In this document: one piece after another, positions 6,079 to 15,084 of the stretch
Layout of the letters: the number at the start of each line of letters is the position of its first letter
How positions within the stretch are numbered: position 1 is the stretch's first letter
NCBI GenBank assembly: GCA_016208645.1
Contig: JACQXP010000329.1
Coordinates: 1 to 16,719, forward strand
Direction: 5' to 3'
Length of the DNA: 16,719 bases
Source: Candidatus Methylomirabilota bacterium
Lineage (GTDB): Bacteria; Methylomirabilota; Methylomirabilia; Methylomirabilales; 2-02-FULL-66-22
Program-made: the position numbers and the translations under genes
The notes under the pieces: generated by a model
The model's input: the letters and a program-made list of their open reading frames with translations, nothing else
Databases searched by the model: none
What the model was told of the DNA's origin: nothing

Positions 6079-7247
6079 CCTCCACCCGGACCATGACCCT
6101 GAACATGGGCCCCCAGCACCCCTCGACCCACGGGGTGCTGCGCCTGGTCCTCACACTGGACGGCGAGGTGGTGGTCAAGTGCGCCCCCCACATCGGCTAC
6201 CTCCACACCGGGATCGAGAAGGGGCTGGAGAGCAAGCGATACCAGCAGGGCATCCCCCTGACCGACCGGATGGACTACCTGGCGCCGCTCTCCAACAATC
6301 TGGCCCTGGTCCTGGCCATCGAGAAGGCCCTGGGGGTCACGCTGCCCGAACGGGCCCAGACGATCCGGGTCCTGCTCACCGAGCTCACCCGGATCAAGAG
6401 CCACCTGGTCTGGCTGGGAACCCACGCCCTGGACATCGGGGCCATGTCGGTCTTCCTGTACTGCTTCCGGGAGCGGGAAGCGATCTTGGACCTGTACGAG
6501 GCGGTGAGCGGCCAGCGGATGATGTCCAGCTACTTCCGCGTGGGGGGCCTGGCGTCGGACCTGCCCCCGGGTTTCGAGGACGCCGTCAAGGCCTTCCTGA
6601 GGACCTTCCCGGATCGCCTGGCGGAGTACGAGGCGCTCCTCACGGCGAACCCGCTCTGGCGCCAGCGCACGATCGGGATCGGCACCATCAAGCGGGAGGA
6701 GGCCATCGCCCTGGGCCTGTCGGGGCCGGGCCTGCGGGCCTGCGGGGTCGCCTACGACGTGCGGCGGGCCCACCCCTACAGCGGCTACGAGCGGTACAGC
6801 TTCGAGATCCCGCTGGGCAAGGCCGGGGACGTCTACGACCGCTACCTGGTCCGCATGGCGGAGATGCGGCAGAGCCACCGGATCGCCGGCCAGGCGCTGG
6901 AGCGGCTCACCCCCGGCCCCGTCAACGTGGCCGATCCCAAGCTCATCCCGCCCCCCAAGCCGCTCCTCAAGCGGTCCATGGAGGCCCTCATCCACCACTT
7001 CAAGCTGTACGCCGAGGGCTTCTCGGTCCCGGCGGGAGAGGTCTATCACGCCATCGAGGCCCCCAAGGGGGAGCTGGGCTGCTACCTGGTGAGTGACGGG
7101 AGCCCCCGGCCCTACCGGGTTCACTTTCGCGCCCCCTCCTTCGTGAACCTCCAGGCCCTGCCCAAGATGGTGGAGGGGTGCCTGGTGGCCGACGTGGTCG
7201 CCGTGATCGGGTCCCTGGATATCGTCCTGGGGGAGATCGACCGGTAG
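6075..7247 (+). CDS. nuoD: NADH-quinone oxidoreductase subunit D
   Basis: The 49-kDa subunit of complex I (390 residues), descended from the nickel-iron hydrogenase large subunit and lining the quinone site on the cytoplasmic side. Diagnostic parts are LNMGPQHPSTHGVLRLVL at the N-terminus, HIGYLHTGIEKGLES, YLAPLSNNLALVLAIEKALG, RIKSHLVWLGTHALDIGA and the C-terminal DVVAVIGSLDIVLGEIDR. The ATG at 6075 overlaps the nuoC stop by 4 nt and places MTLNMGPQHP at the usual distance, so an upstream start at 6003 is rejected. Nothing looks broken. It would need NuoB, not encoded here, to receive electrons from cluster N2. Confidence 0.98.
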   Translation: MTSTRTMTLNMGPQHPSTHGVLRLVLTLDGEVVVKCAPHIGYLHTGIEKGLESKRYQQGIPLTDRMDYLAPLSNNLALVLAIEKALGVTLPERAQTIRVLLTELTRIKSHLVWLGTHALDIGAMSVFLYCFREREAILDLYEAVSGQRMMSSYFRVGGLASDLPPGFEDAVKAFLRTFPDRLAEYEALLTANPLWRQRTIGIGTIKREEAIALGLSGPGLRACGVAYDVRRAHPYSGYERYSFEIPLGKAGDVYDRYLVRMAEMRQSHRIAGQALERLTPGPVNVADPKLIPPPKPLLKRSMEALIHHFKLYAEGFSVPAGEVYHAIEAPKGELGCYLVSDGSPRPYRVHFRAPSFVNLQALPKMVEGCLVADVVAVIGSLDIVLGEIDR

Positions 7248-7272
7248 GGCAGCCAAGAGGAATGGGCCAGGG

Positions 7273-7764
7273 ATGATCTCGGACGAGACGAAGAAGCGGT
7301 TTGACGCGCTTGTCAAGCGCTACCCGGAGAAGCGCTCGGGGCTGATCCCCATCCTCCACGAGGTCCAGGCGGAAGTGGGGTACCTTTCGCCCGAGGCCAT
7401 CGCCTGGGTGGCCGCGTACCTCACGCTCAGCCCGGCCGACGTGATGAGCGTGGCCAGCTTCTACGACATGCTGCACCTGGAGCCGGTGGGAAAGCACATG
7501 ATCTACGTGTGCCAGAATCTCACCTGCTCGCTCTTGGGCGCCGAGCCGCTGATCCGGCACCTGGAGGACCGGCTGGGGATCCGGATGGGCGAGACGACCC
7601 CCGACGGGCTCATCTCCCTCAAGCGGATGGAGTGCCTGGCCTCCTGCGGCACGGCGCCTGCGATCCAGATAGATGGGATTTTCTACGAGCGGGTGACCCC
7701 CCAGAAGCTGGACGAGCTGCTGGAGAAGCTGCGGAACGGCCGCCTCCGGGGGTCGCGGGCGTAG
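7273..7764 (+). CDS. nuoE: NADH-quinone oxidoreductase subunit E
   Basis: The 24-kDa thioredoxin-like subunit of the NADH-oxidising arm (163 residues) that holds the [2Fe-2S] cluster N1a. The four ligands are visible as Cys80-x4-Cys85 (CQNLTC) and Cys121-x3-Cys125 (CLASC). The N-terminal helical part includes LIPILHEVQAEVGYLSPEA and VASFYDMLHLEPVG, typical of the family. It lies 25 nt after nuoD and 37 nt before nuoF, its direct partner. The ATG at 7273 gives the standard length. No oddities were seen. Confidence 0.98.
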   Translation: MISDETKKRFDALVKRYPEKRSGLIPILHEVQAEVGYLSPEAIAWVAAYLTLSPADVMSVASFYDMLHLEPVGKHMIYVCQNLTCSLLGAEPLIRHLEDRLGIRMGETTPDGLISLKRMECLASCGTAPAIQIDGIFYERVTPQKLDELLEKLRNGRLRGSRA

Positions 7765-7801
7765 GACGCGGGGCCGACCGGGCCCGAACGCGAGACGCGG
7801 G

Positions 7802-9088
7802 ATGGCATTCGAGAAGATCCTGACGCGGTACCAGGACGTCCCGAACTACACCGGGACGATTGACGAATACATCGCCCAGGGGGGTTACCAGGCGCTCCCC
7901 AAGGCGCTGCGGGAGTTCCAGCCCGCGGACCTCGTCGAGACCGTGAAGCGGTCAGGACTGCGGGGCCGGGGCGGCGCCGGGTTTCCCTGCGGGGTGAAGT
8001 GGGGGTTCATCCCCAAGGATTCGCCCAGGCCCAAGTACCTGGTCTGCAACTGCGACGAGAGCGAGCCGGGCACCTTCAAGGATCGGATGCTCATCGAGGA
8101 GGAGCCGCACCAGCTCATCGAAGGCATCGTCATCTCCAGCTACGCCATCGGCTGCCACCTGGCCTTCATCTACTGCCGGGGGGAGTTCGTCTCCGGGGCC
8201 CAGGTGCTGGAACGCGCACTGCGCGAGGCCTACGGGCGCGGCTTCCTGGGCAGGAACATCCTGGGCAGCGGCTTCGAGCTGGACGTGCACGTCCACCGGG
8301 GGGCCGGCGCCTACATCTGCGGAGAGGAGACCGGCCTCCTGGAATCGCTGGAGGGGAAGCGCGGGCAGCCCCGCATGAAGCCGCCCTTCCCGGCCATCTC
8401 GGGCCTCTACCGTTCGCCGACCGTGGTCAACAACGTCGAGACCCTCTCCAATATCCCCCACATCGTGCTGCGCGGCGCGGAATGGTACGCCAGCATCGGC
8501 CCGCCCAAGAGCGCCGGCCCACGCCTCTTCTCGGTGAGCGGACACGTGGAGCGGCCGGGGAACTACGAACTCCCCATGAGCATCACGCTGCGGGAGCTGA
8601 TCTTCGACCACGCCGGCGGCATCCCAAACGGCCGGCGCCTGAAGGCCGTGATCCCCGGGGGGTCCTCGGCCCCGGTCCTGACGGAGCAGCACCTGGACGT
8701 GGGCATGGACTTCGAGTCGCTGGCGGCGGCCGGGTCCATGGGCGGCTCGGGCGGGGTCATCGTCATGGACGACACCGTCTGCATGGTCCGGGTGGGCGAG
8801 ATCGTCTCGCGCTTCTACCACCACGAATCCTGCGGCCAGTGCACCCAGTGCCGCGAGGGCACCGCCTGGCTGCACAAGGTCCTGCGGCGGATCGAGCACG
8901 GCCAGGGGCGGAAAGAGGACCTGGATGTGCTCCTGGACATGTGCGACAACATGAAGGGGAAGACCATCTGCGTGCTGAGCGACGCCGCGGCCATGCCCAT
9001 CGAGAGCTACCTCGCGCATTTCCGGGAGGAGTTCGAGATCCACATCCGGGAGCGCACCTGTCCGTTCGAGGGACGGGGCGCGTTCTGA
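7802..9088 (+). CDS. nuoF: NADH-quinone oxidoreductase subunit F
   Basis: The 51-kDa subunit (428 residues) that binds NADH and FMN and holds the [4Fe-4S] cluster N3. The nucleotide-binding glycine loop GLRGRGGAGFPCGVKW lies near residues 53-68. The FMN region CNCDESEPGTFKDR and the segment GAYICGEETGLLESLEGKRG follow. The N3 ligands are Cys344, Cys347 and Cys350 (SCGQCTQCREGT) and Cys390 (TICVLSDAAAMP). The length is normal for the family. It pairs with nuoE upstream and nuoG downstream. The 128-nt gap to nuoG holds a CCCTCTCCC-type inverted repeat. Confidence 0.98.
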   Translation: MAFEKILTRYQDVPNYTGTIDEYIAQGGYQALPKALREFQPADLVETVKRSGLRGRGGAGFPCGVKWGFIPKDSPRPKYLVCNCDESEPGTFKDRMLIEEEPHQLIEGIVISSYAIGCHLAFIYCRGEFVSGAQVLERALREAYGRGFLGRNILGSGFELDVHVHRGAGAYICGEETGLLESLEGKRGQPRMKPPFPAISGLYRSPTVVNNVETLSNIPHIVLRGAEWYASIGPPKSAGPRLFSVSGHVERPGNYELPMSITLRELIFDHAGGIPNGRRLKAVIPGGSSAPVLTEQHLDVGMDFESLAAAGSMGGSGGVIVMDDTVCMVRVGEIVSRFYHHESCGQCTQCREGTAWLHKVLRRIEHGQGRKEDLDVLLDMCDNMKGKTICVLSDAAAMPIESYLAHFREEFEIHIRERTCPFEGRGAF

Positions 9089-9103
9089 ATTCCCCTCACC
9101 CTC

Positions 9104-9129
9104 CCCTCTCCCACATCGTGGGGAGAGGG
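9104..9129. repeat. CCCTCTCCC inverted repeat in the nuoF-nuoG spacer
   Basis: CCCTCTCCC (9104-9112) pairs with GGGAGAGGG (9121-9129) around an 8-nt loop ACATCGTG, whose AC and GT ends could extend the stem. The surrounding 9091-9145 is C-rich then G-rich (CCCCTCACCC... GGGAGAGGGGG) and can pair further. The same word family makes the perfect palindrome at 15009-15034. No T-tract follows, so a role in termination is not supported. Confidence 0.75.
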
Positions 9130-9216
9130 TACGGGAGAGGGGGATTGGCTCCGTCAGGCTGAACGAGCAACGGTCGCGCGGGCGGGCAGCCGCCTGGCGC
9201 GTTGAAGGATGGCGTG

Positions 9217-10836
9217 ATGCCGACATTGAAGATAGACGGGGTGGAGGTCACCGTTCCCGCCCAGACGACCATCATCGAGGCGGCAGAGCGGCTGGGGATC
9301 GAGATCCCGCGCTACTGTTACCATCCGGGCCTCAGCGTGGTGGGGCAGTGCCGGATGTGCCAGGTGGAAGTGGAGCGGATGCCCAAGCTGGCCATCGCCT
9401 GCAACACCCCGGTGGCGGACGGGATGGTTGTTTCCACCCGCTCGCCCAAGGTGGAGAAGGCGCGGCGGGCCGTACTGGAGTTCTATCTCCTGAATCACCC
9501 CCTGGACTGCCCCATCTGCGACAAGGGGGGCGAGTGCCCGCTGCAGGATTACACCCTTGCCTACGGTCCGGGCGAGAGCCGGTCCGTCGAGGAGAAGATC
9601 CAGCGGGTCAAGCACAAGGTGCTGGGCCCCCACATCGTCTTCGACGCCGAGCGGTGCATCCTCTGCACCCGGTGCGTCCGGTTCTGCCACGAGATCCCCA
9701 AGACCGGGGAGCTGGGGGTCTTCTCCCGGGGGGACCAATCGGAGATCAACCTGTTCCCGGGCAAGGTGTTGGACAACGCCTATTCGGGCAACGTGATTGA
9801 CCTCTGTCCCGTGGGGGCCCTGACATCCAGGCAGTACCGGTTCCAGTCCCGGCCCTGGGACCTGGTGCGGCACACCGAGAGCGTCTGCCCCTTGTGCAGC
9901 AACGGCTGCAACGTCGTCCTGGATGTCCGCCACCGGCAGCGGGGCGAGGAACTGCTCCGCATCCGGCCGCGGGAGAACCCGGCGGTCAACCGGTGGTGGA
10001 TGTGCGACGAGGGGCGCTTCACCTTCACCTACCTCCACGATCCGGCGCGGCTCCGCGTCCCGACCTGGCGCGAGGATGGTCCGCGGGGAGAGATGGCCTA
10101 CGACGATCTGCTGCTGCGGGTGGCCCGCGCCATCCGGCGGGTCGTGGAGGCGCACGGCCCCGAAGCGGTGGGGTGCATCGCCTCGTCCTGGCAGGCCAAC
10201 GAGGAGCTGTTCCTGGTCCGGCGCTTCTTCCGGGAGATTCTCGGGACGCCACACCTGGATTTCCGGGTGCGTCCCGTCCAGTTCCAGCCGAGCGACGCGT
10301 CCGAGGACGGGATCCTGCGCCGCACCGACAAGACCGCCAACAGCCGGGGCGCGCGCGACCTGGACCTCCGACCCGGACCGGGAGGGCTGGACGCGGCCGG
10401 GATGATCACGGCCGCAGCCGAGGGGCGCCTGAAGGCCCTCTTCGTCTTCGAGGAGGATCTGGTCCGCGCGTTCCCGGACGGCCCGCTGCGCGAGGCCCTG
10501 GGCCGCCTGGATCTCTTGGTGGCCTCCAGCCTGTTCCCCACGGAGACCACGGCGCTGGCGCACGCGGTCCTGCCGGCCCTTGGCTTCGCCGAGAAGGAAG
10601 GGAGCTTCACGAACTTCCAGGGCCGGATCCAGAAGATCCGCCGCGCGCTGACCCCGCATGTGGCGTCGCGGAGCCTGCCGGAGGCCTTGCGGGAGCTGGC
10701 CCTGAACCTCGGCCGGGACCTGGGCGGGATCGAGCCGGAGCAGGTGTGGGCCGCCATCGGGGAACGGCCGGGACCCTACCAGGGCATCGCCTGGAAGGAC
10801 ATCGGGGACCTCGGGCTCCTCCCCGAGGAGAGTTGA
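9217..10836 (+). CDS. nuoG: NADH-quinone oxidoreductase subunit G, compact form
   Basis: Iron-sulphur subunit passing electrons from NuoF toward NuoI. At 539 residues it is shorter than many NuoG proteins (about 680-900). N1b ligands are Cys34, Cys45, Cys48 and Cys62. N5 is held by His94, Cys98, Cys101 and Cys107 (HPLDCPICDKGGEC). N4 is held by CILCTRC with the later cysteine in DLCPVGAL. A further CPLCSNGC...WWMC set fits the extra N7 cluster. The molybdopterin-oxidoreductase-like C-terminal part is strongly shortened but keeps pieces such as KALFVFEEDLVRAFPD and AEKEGSFTNFQGRIQ. The ATG at 9217, after GAAGGA, is chosen over TTG 9202 and GTG 9214. Its natural electron acceptor NuoI is not encoded in the window. 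Confidence 0.95.
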   Translation: MPTLKIDGVEVTVPAQTTIIEAAERLGIEIPRYCYHPGLSVVGQCRMCQVEVERMPKLAIACNTPVADGMVVSTRSPKVEKARRAVLEFYLLNHPLDCPICDKGGECPLQDYTLAYGPGESRSVEEKIQRVKHKVLGPHIVFDAERCILCTRCVRFCHEIPKTGELGVFSRGDQSEINLFPGKVLDNAYSGNVIDLCPVGALTSRQYRFQSRPWDLVRHTESVCPLCSNGCNVVLDVRHRQRGEELLRIRPRENPAVNRWWMCDEGRFTFTYLHDPARLRVPTWREDGPRGEMAYDDLLLRVARAIRRVVEAHGPEAVGCIASSWQANEELFLVRRFFREILGTPHLDFRVRPVQFQPSDASEDGILRRTDKTANSRGARDLDLRPGPGGLDAAGMITAAAEGRLKALFVFEEDLVRAFPDGPLREALGRLDLLVASSLFPTETTALAHAVLPALGFAEKEGSFTNFQGRIQKIRRALTPHVASRSLPEALRELALNLGRDLGGIEPEQVWAAIGERPGPYQGIAWKDIGDLGLLPEES

Positions 10837-10837
10837 G

Positions 10838-10928
10838 AGCCGAGAGCTGAGAGCCGTGAGGCGTGAAGCGTGAGGGGACAGCGAGAAGCGGTGCCTTTCG
10901 CCTGACGCCTCACCCCTAACGCCTAACG
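10838..10928. repeat. Thirteen in-register heptamers in the nuoG-nuoH spacer
   Basis: Thirteen consecutive 7-nt units without a slip. They are AGCCGAG, AGCTGAG, AGCCGTG, AGGCGTG, AAGCGTG, AGGGGAC, AGCGAGA, AGCGGTG, then CCTTTCG, CCTGACG, CCTCACC, CCTAACG, CCTAACG. The orientation switches at about 10894 from the purine-rich word to its complement, so the two halves can pair imperfectly. The array starts 1 nt after the nuoG stop and ends 42 nt before the nuoH ATG. Confidence 0.9.
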
Positions 10929-10970
10929 GATCACGACCTGCGAATTACCCAGTAGCAGGACGGGCAACGC

Positions 10971-11993
10971 ATGCTGGAAACGCTGGTCATCATGCTGGTC
11001 AAGATCGGGGTGGTGTTCGGCGCCCTGCTTTTGACCGTGGCATACATGACCTGGGTCGAACGGAAGGTCATCGCCGACATCCAGGTGCGCCTGGGGCCGA
11101 CGCGGGTGGGCCCGTACGGCCTCCTGCAGCCCATCGCCGACGGCCTGAAGCTGATGTTCAAGGAGGACCTGATCCCGAGCCAGGTGGACCGGGTGATCTT
11201 CCTGCTGGCGCCCAGCCTGAGCATCATCCCCGCCTTCATCGCCTTTGCGGTGATTCCCTTCGGGGACACGACCACGCTCTTCGGCCTCTTGTCGAGGCCC
11301 GTCCCCCTGCACATCACCGACATTGACGTGGGGGTGCTGTTCGTCTTCGGGGTGGCCTCCCTGGGCGTGTATGGCATCGTCCTGGCCGGCTGGTCGTCCA
11401 ACAACAAGTATTCGCTGCTGGGCGGCCTGCGCTCGTCGGCCCAGCTCATCAGCTACGAGCTGTCCATGGGCCTGTCGGTGGTGGGCGTCCTCCTGCTGGT
11501 GGGCTCCCTGAGCCTGGTGGACATCGTGAAGGCCCAGGCGGGGGTCTCCTGGTGGTTCGGCCTCCTTCCCGTCCCCAACTGGTTCCTCTTCAGCCAGCCC
11601 GTGGGGTTCTGTATCTACTTCTGCTGCGCCCTGGCGGAGACGAACCGGGCCCCCTTCGACCTGCCCGAGGCGGAGACGGAGCTGGTGGCGGGCTTCCACA
11701 CCGAGTACAGCTCCATGAAGTTCGCCATGTTCTTCATGGCCGAGTACGCCAACATGATCACCGTGGCCGCCCTGGCCACCACCATGTTCCTGGGGGGCTG
11801 GCTGGGGCCCGTCGCCCCGTCCCCCGTCTGGTTCCTGGGCAAGGTCTTCTTCCTGCTGTTCCTGTTCATCTGGTTCCGGGCCACGCTGCCGCGGTTCCGG
11901 TACGATCAGCTCATGGGCTTCGGGTGGAAGCGGTTGCTGCCCCTGGCGCTCTTGAACACCGCGGTCACGGCCATCGCGGCGGTGAGGGGATAA
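10971..11993 (+). CDS. nuoH: NADH-quinone oxidoreductase subunit H
   Basis: Membrane subunit at the joint between the peripheral and membrane arms, forming most of the quinone tunnel (340 residues, usual length, about eight helices). Signatures are LGPTRVGPYGLLQPIADGLKLMFKED near residue 45 and CALAETNRAPFDLPEAETELVAGFHTEYSS, with the acidic loop essential for quinone-linked pumping. The start ATG follows CAGGACGG. The usual nuoI is absent downstream; nuoJ begins 1 nt after the nuoH stop. No frame damage was seen. Confidence 0.98.
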   Translation: MLETLVIMLVKIGVVFGALLLTVAYMTWVERKVIADIQVRLGPTRVGPYGLLQPIADGLKLMFKEDLIPSQVDRVIFLLAPSLSIIPAFIAFAVIPFGDTTTLFGLLSRPVPLHITDIDVGVLFVFGVASLGVYGIVLAGWSSNNKYSLLGGLRSSAQLISYELSMGLSVVGVLLLVGSLSLVDIVKAQAGVSWWFGLLPVPNWFLFSQPVGFCIYFCCALAETNRAPFDLPEAETELVAGFHTEYSSMKFAMFFMAEYANMITVAALATTMFLGGWLGPVAPSPVWFLGKVFFLLFLFIWFRATLPRFRYDQLMGFGWKRLLPLALLNTAVTAIAAVRG

Positions 11994-11994
11994 G

Positions 11995-12504
11995 GTGGAG
12001 CTCCTGATCTTCGCGGGACTGGCGCTGGTGGCGGGCGTGTCCGGCCTCCTGGTGGTGGTCCAGCGGCACGCCGTCTACAGCGCCCTGTTCCTCATCCTCA
12101 CCATGGGGGCCCTGGCCGGCATCTACATCCTGCTGGATGCGCACTTCGTCTGGGTCATCCAGGTCATCGTCTATGCCGGGGCCATCATGGTGCTCTTCCT
12201 CTTCGTGATCATGCTGCTGGACATTCGGAGCGAGCAGGCGCCCTGGGCCGCGCCGGACCGAGGCCGGATCCTGGTGGCGGTTCTCCTCTCCGTGGTGCTG
12301 CTCCTGGAGCTGGGGATTGCGGTGGCGCGGCGGTTCGTCCTGGCGCCGGCCGGAGGGCCGGCGGTGGCCAGAAACTTCGGGACGACCCAGACGGTGGGGC
12401 GGCTGCTGTTCACGGATTTCCTGTTTCCCTTCGAGATCACCTCCATCATCCTGCTGGTGGCGATGATCGGAGCCATGGTCCTGGCGAAGAAACGTCTGAC
12501 CTGA
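11995..12504 (+). CDS. nuoJ: NADH-quinone oxidoreductase subunit J
   Basis: Membrane subunit J of complex I (169 residues, five predicted helices), including the TM3 stretch with the pi-bulge region VIQVIVYAGAIMVLFLFVIMLLD that is diagnostic of the family. The GTG at 11995 is 1 nt after the nuoH stop. AGGGGA (11985-11990), inside the nuoH end, serves as ribosome site, so translation is probably coupled. The last helix (EITSIILLVAMIGAMVLAKK) is normal. In most operons nuoI sits before this gene; here there is no room for it. Confidence 0.96.
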   Translation: MELLIFAGLALVAGVSGLLVVVQRHAVYSALFLILTMGALAGIYILLDAHFVWVIQVIVYAGAIMVLFLFVIMLLDIRSEQAPWAAPDRGRILVAVLLSVVLLLELGIAVARRFVLAPAGGPAVARNFGTTQTVGRLLFTDFLFPFEITSIILLVAMIGAMVLAKKRLT

Positions 12505-12513
12505 GACTGACTC

Positions 12514-12665
12514 AATGGAAAATTTCAAACCGACAACTGACAACCGCCAATGAAAAACCGACAACCGACAATTTCAAACCGGCCAAAGTGTGAAAGGGCA
12601 AAGGTCAATGGGTCTCCCGGGCCGTTCGTTTTCAATTGTCAGTTGTCGGTTGTCAGTTTTGAAAT
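12514..12665. repeat. Heptamer array with long inverted partner, nuoJ-nuoK spacer
   Basis: Ten in-register heptamers run from 12514 to 12583: AATGGAA, AATTTCA, AACCGAC, AACTGAC, AACCGCC, AATGAAA, AACCGAC, AACCGAC, AATTTCA, AACCGGC. The reverse-complement set is at 12628-12662 (GTTTTCA, ATTGTCA, GTTGTCG, GTTGTCA, GTTTTGA). Segment 12522-12551 pairs with 12635-12665 with one gap and a few mismatches, giving a stem of about 30 bp around an ~83-nt loop. The right arm ends 5 nt before the nuoK ribosome site (GGAG, 12671-12674). Confidence 0.9.
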
Positions 12666-12680
12666 GAGCCGGAGTTGGGA

Positions 12681-12986
12681 ATGCGAGTTCCGCTAGAGGC
12701 GTATCTGATCCTGAGCGCGTACCTGTTCGCCCTGGGGGTGGTCGGGGTCGCGACCCGGCGCAACGCGCTGATCATCTTCATGTCCATCGAGTTGATGCTG
12801 AACGCGGTGAACCTGAGCTTCCTGGCCTTCGCCCGCTTCCTCAACTCCATGGACGGGCAGATCTTCGTCTTCTTCGTCATGGTGGTGGCGGCGGCCGAGG
12901 TGGCCGTGGGTCTGGCCATCATCATCACCATCTACCGGAACAAAGAGACGGTGGACGTCGCCGAACTGAACTTGCTGAAGTGGTGA
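12681..12986 (+). CDS. nuoK: NADH-quinone oxidoreductase subunit K
   Basis: Small three-helix subunit of the pump (101 residues, usual length). The two buried glutamates of the family are visible, in MSIELMLNAVNLSFLAF (TM2) and VVAAAEVAVGLAIII (TM3). The ATG at 12681 follows GGAG at 12671-12674 and gives the standard N-terminus (LEAYLILSAYLFALGVVGV). The in-frame TTG at 12675 overlaps the usual spacing and is rejected. It is flanked on both sides by heptamer hairpins (12514-12665 and 12996-13074). Confidence 0.97.
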   Translation: MRVPLEAYLILSAYLFALGVVGVATRRNALIIFMSIELMLNAVNLSFLAFARFLNSMDGQIFVFFVMVVAAAEVAVGLAIIITIYRNKETVDVAELNLLKW

Positions 12987-12995
12987 CCGAGAACC

Positions 12996-13074
12996 CGTGA
13001 GGCGGTAGGCGTGAGGCGTCAGGGGAAAATGAGGGCGGGTTTTCGCCTCCCGCCTCACCCCTCACGCCTTACGG
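12996..13074. repeat. Heptamer inverted arrays in the nuoK-nuoL spacer
   Basis: CGTGAGG, CGGTAGG, CGTGAGG, CGTCAGG (12996-13023) are matched by reverse-complement-type units GCCTCCC, GCCTCAC, CCCTCAC, GCCTTAC (13045-13072). The arms pair over about 30 nt with a few mismatches around an ~18-nt loop. The whole element fills the 104-nt gap between nuoK and nuoL, ending 17 nt before the nuoL ATG, which lacks a clear ribosome site. The right arm resembles the one before nuoH. Confidence 0.9.
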
Positions 13075-13090
13075 CACCCTGGACACTCTG

Positions 13091-14995
<1,905 letters not shown>

Positions 14996-14996
14996 C

Positions 14997-15067
14997 CCCT
15001 CTCCCTGGCCCTCTCCCCTCATGAGGGGAGAGGGAACGCCTGCCTGCCGGCAGGCAGGGGTGAGGGG
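14997..15067. repeat. Composite palindromic element in the nuoL-nuoM spacer
   Basis: Two perfect palindromes lie 4 nt apart. One is 26 bp at 15009-15034 (half-site CCCTCTCCCCTCA). The other is 20 bp at 15039-15058 (half-site CCTGCCTGCC). They are flanked by a further CCCCTCTCCC on the left and GGTGAGGGGA on the right that also pair. It resembles REP/MITE-like extragenic palindromes and shares its CCCTCTCCC core with 9104-9129. It occupies nearly the whole gap before the second nuoM. Confidence 0.85.
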
Positions 15068-15084
15068 AGATCGGGAATGGACTC

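Noticed and set aside
11092..11112. NuoH motif GPTRVGP instead of the common GPNRVGP
   Set aside because: Variation at this Asn is seen in several groups, and the rest of the loop is normal.
12514..13074. CRISPR array in the nuoJ-nuoK-nuoL spacers
   Set aside because: Units are 7 nt, contiguous and without unique spacers, and no cas genes are present.
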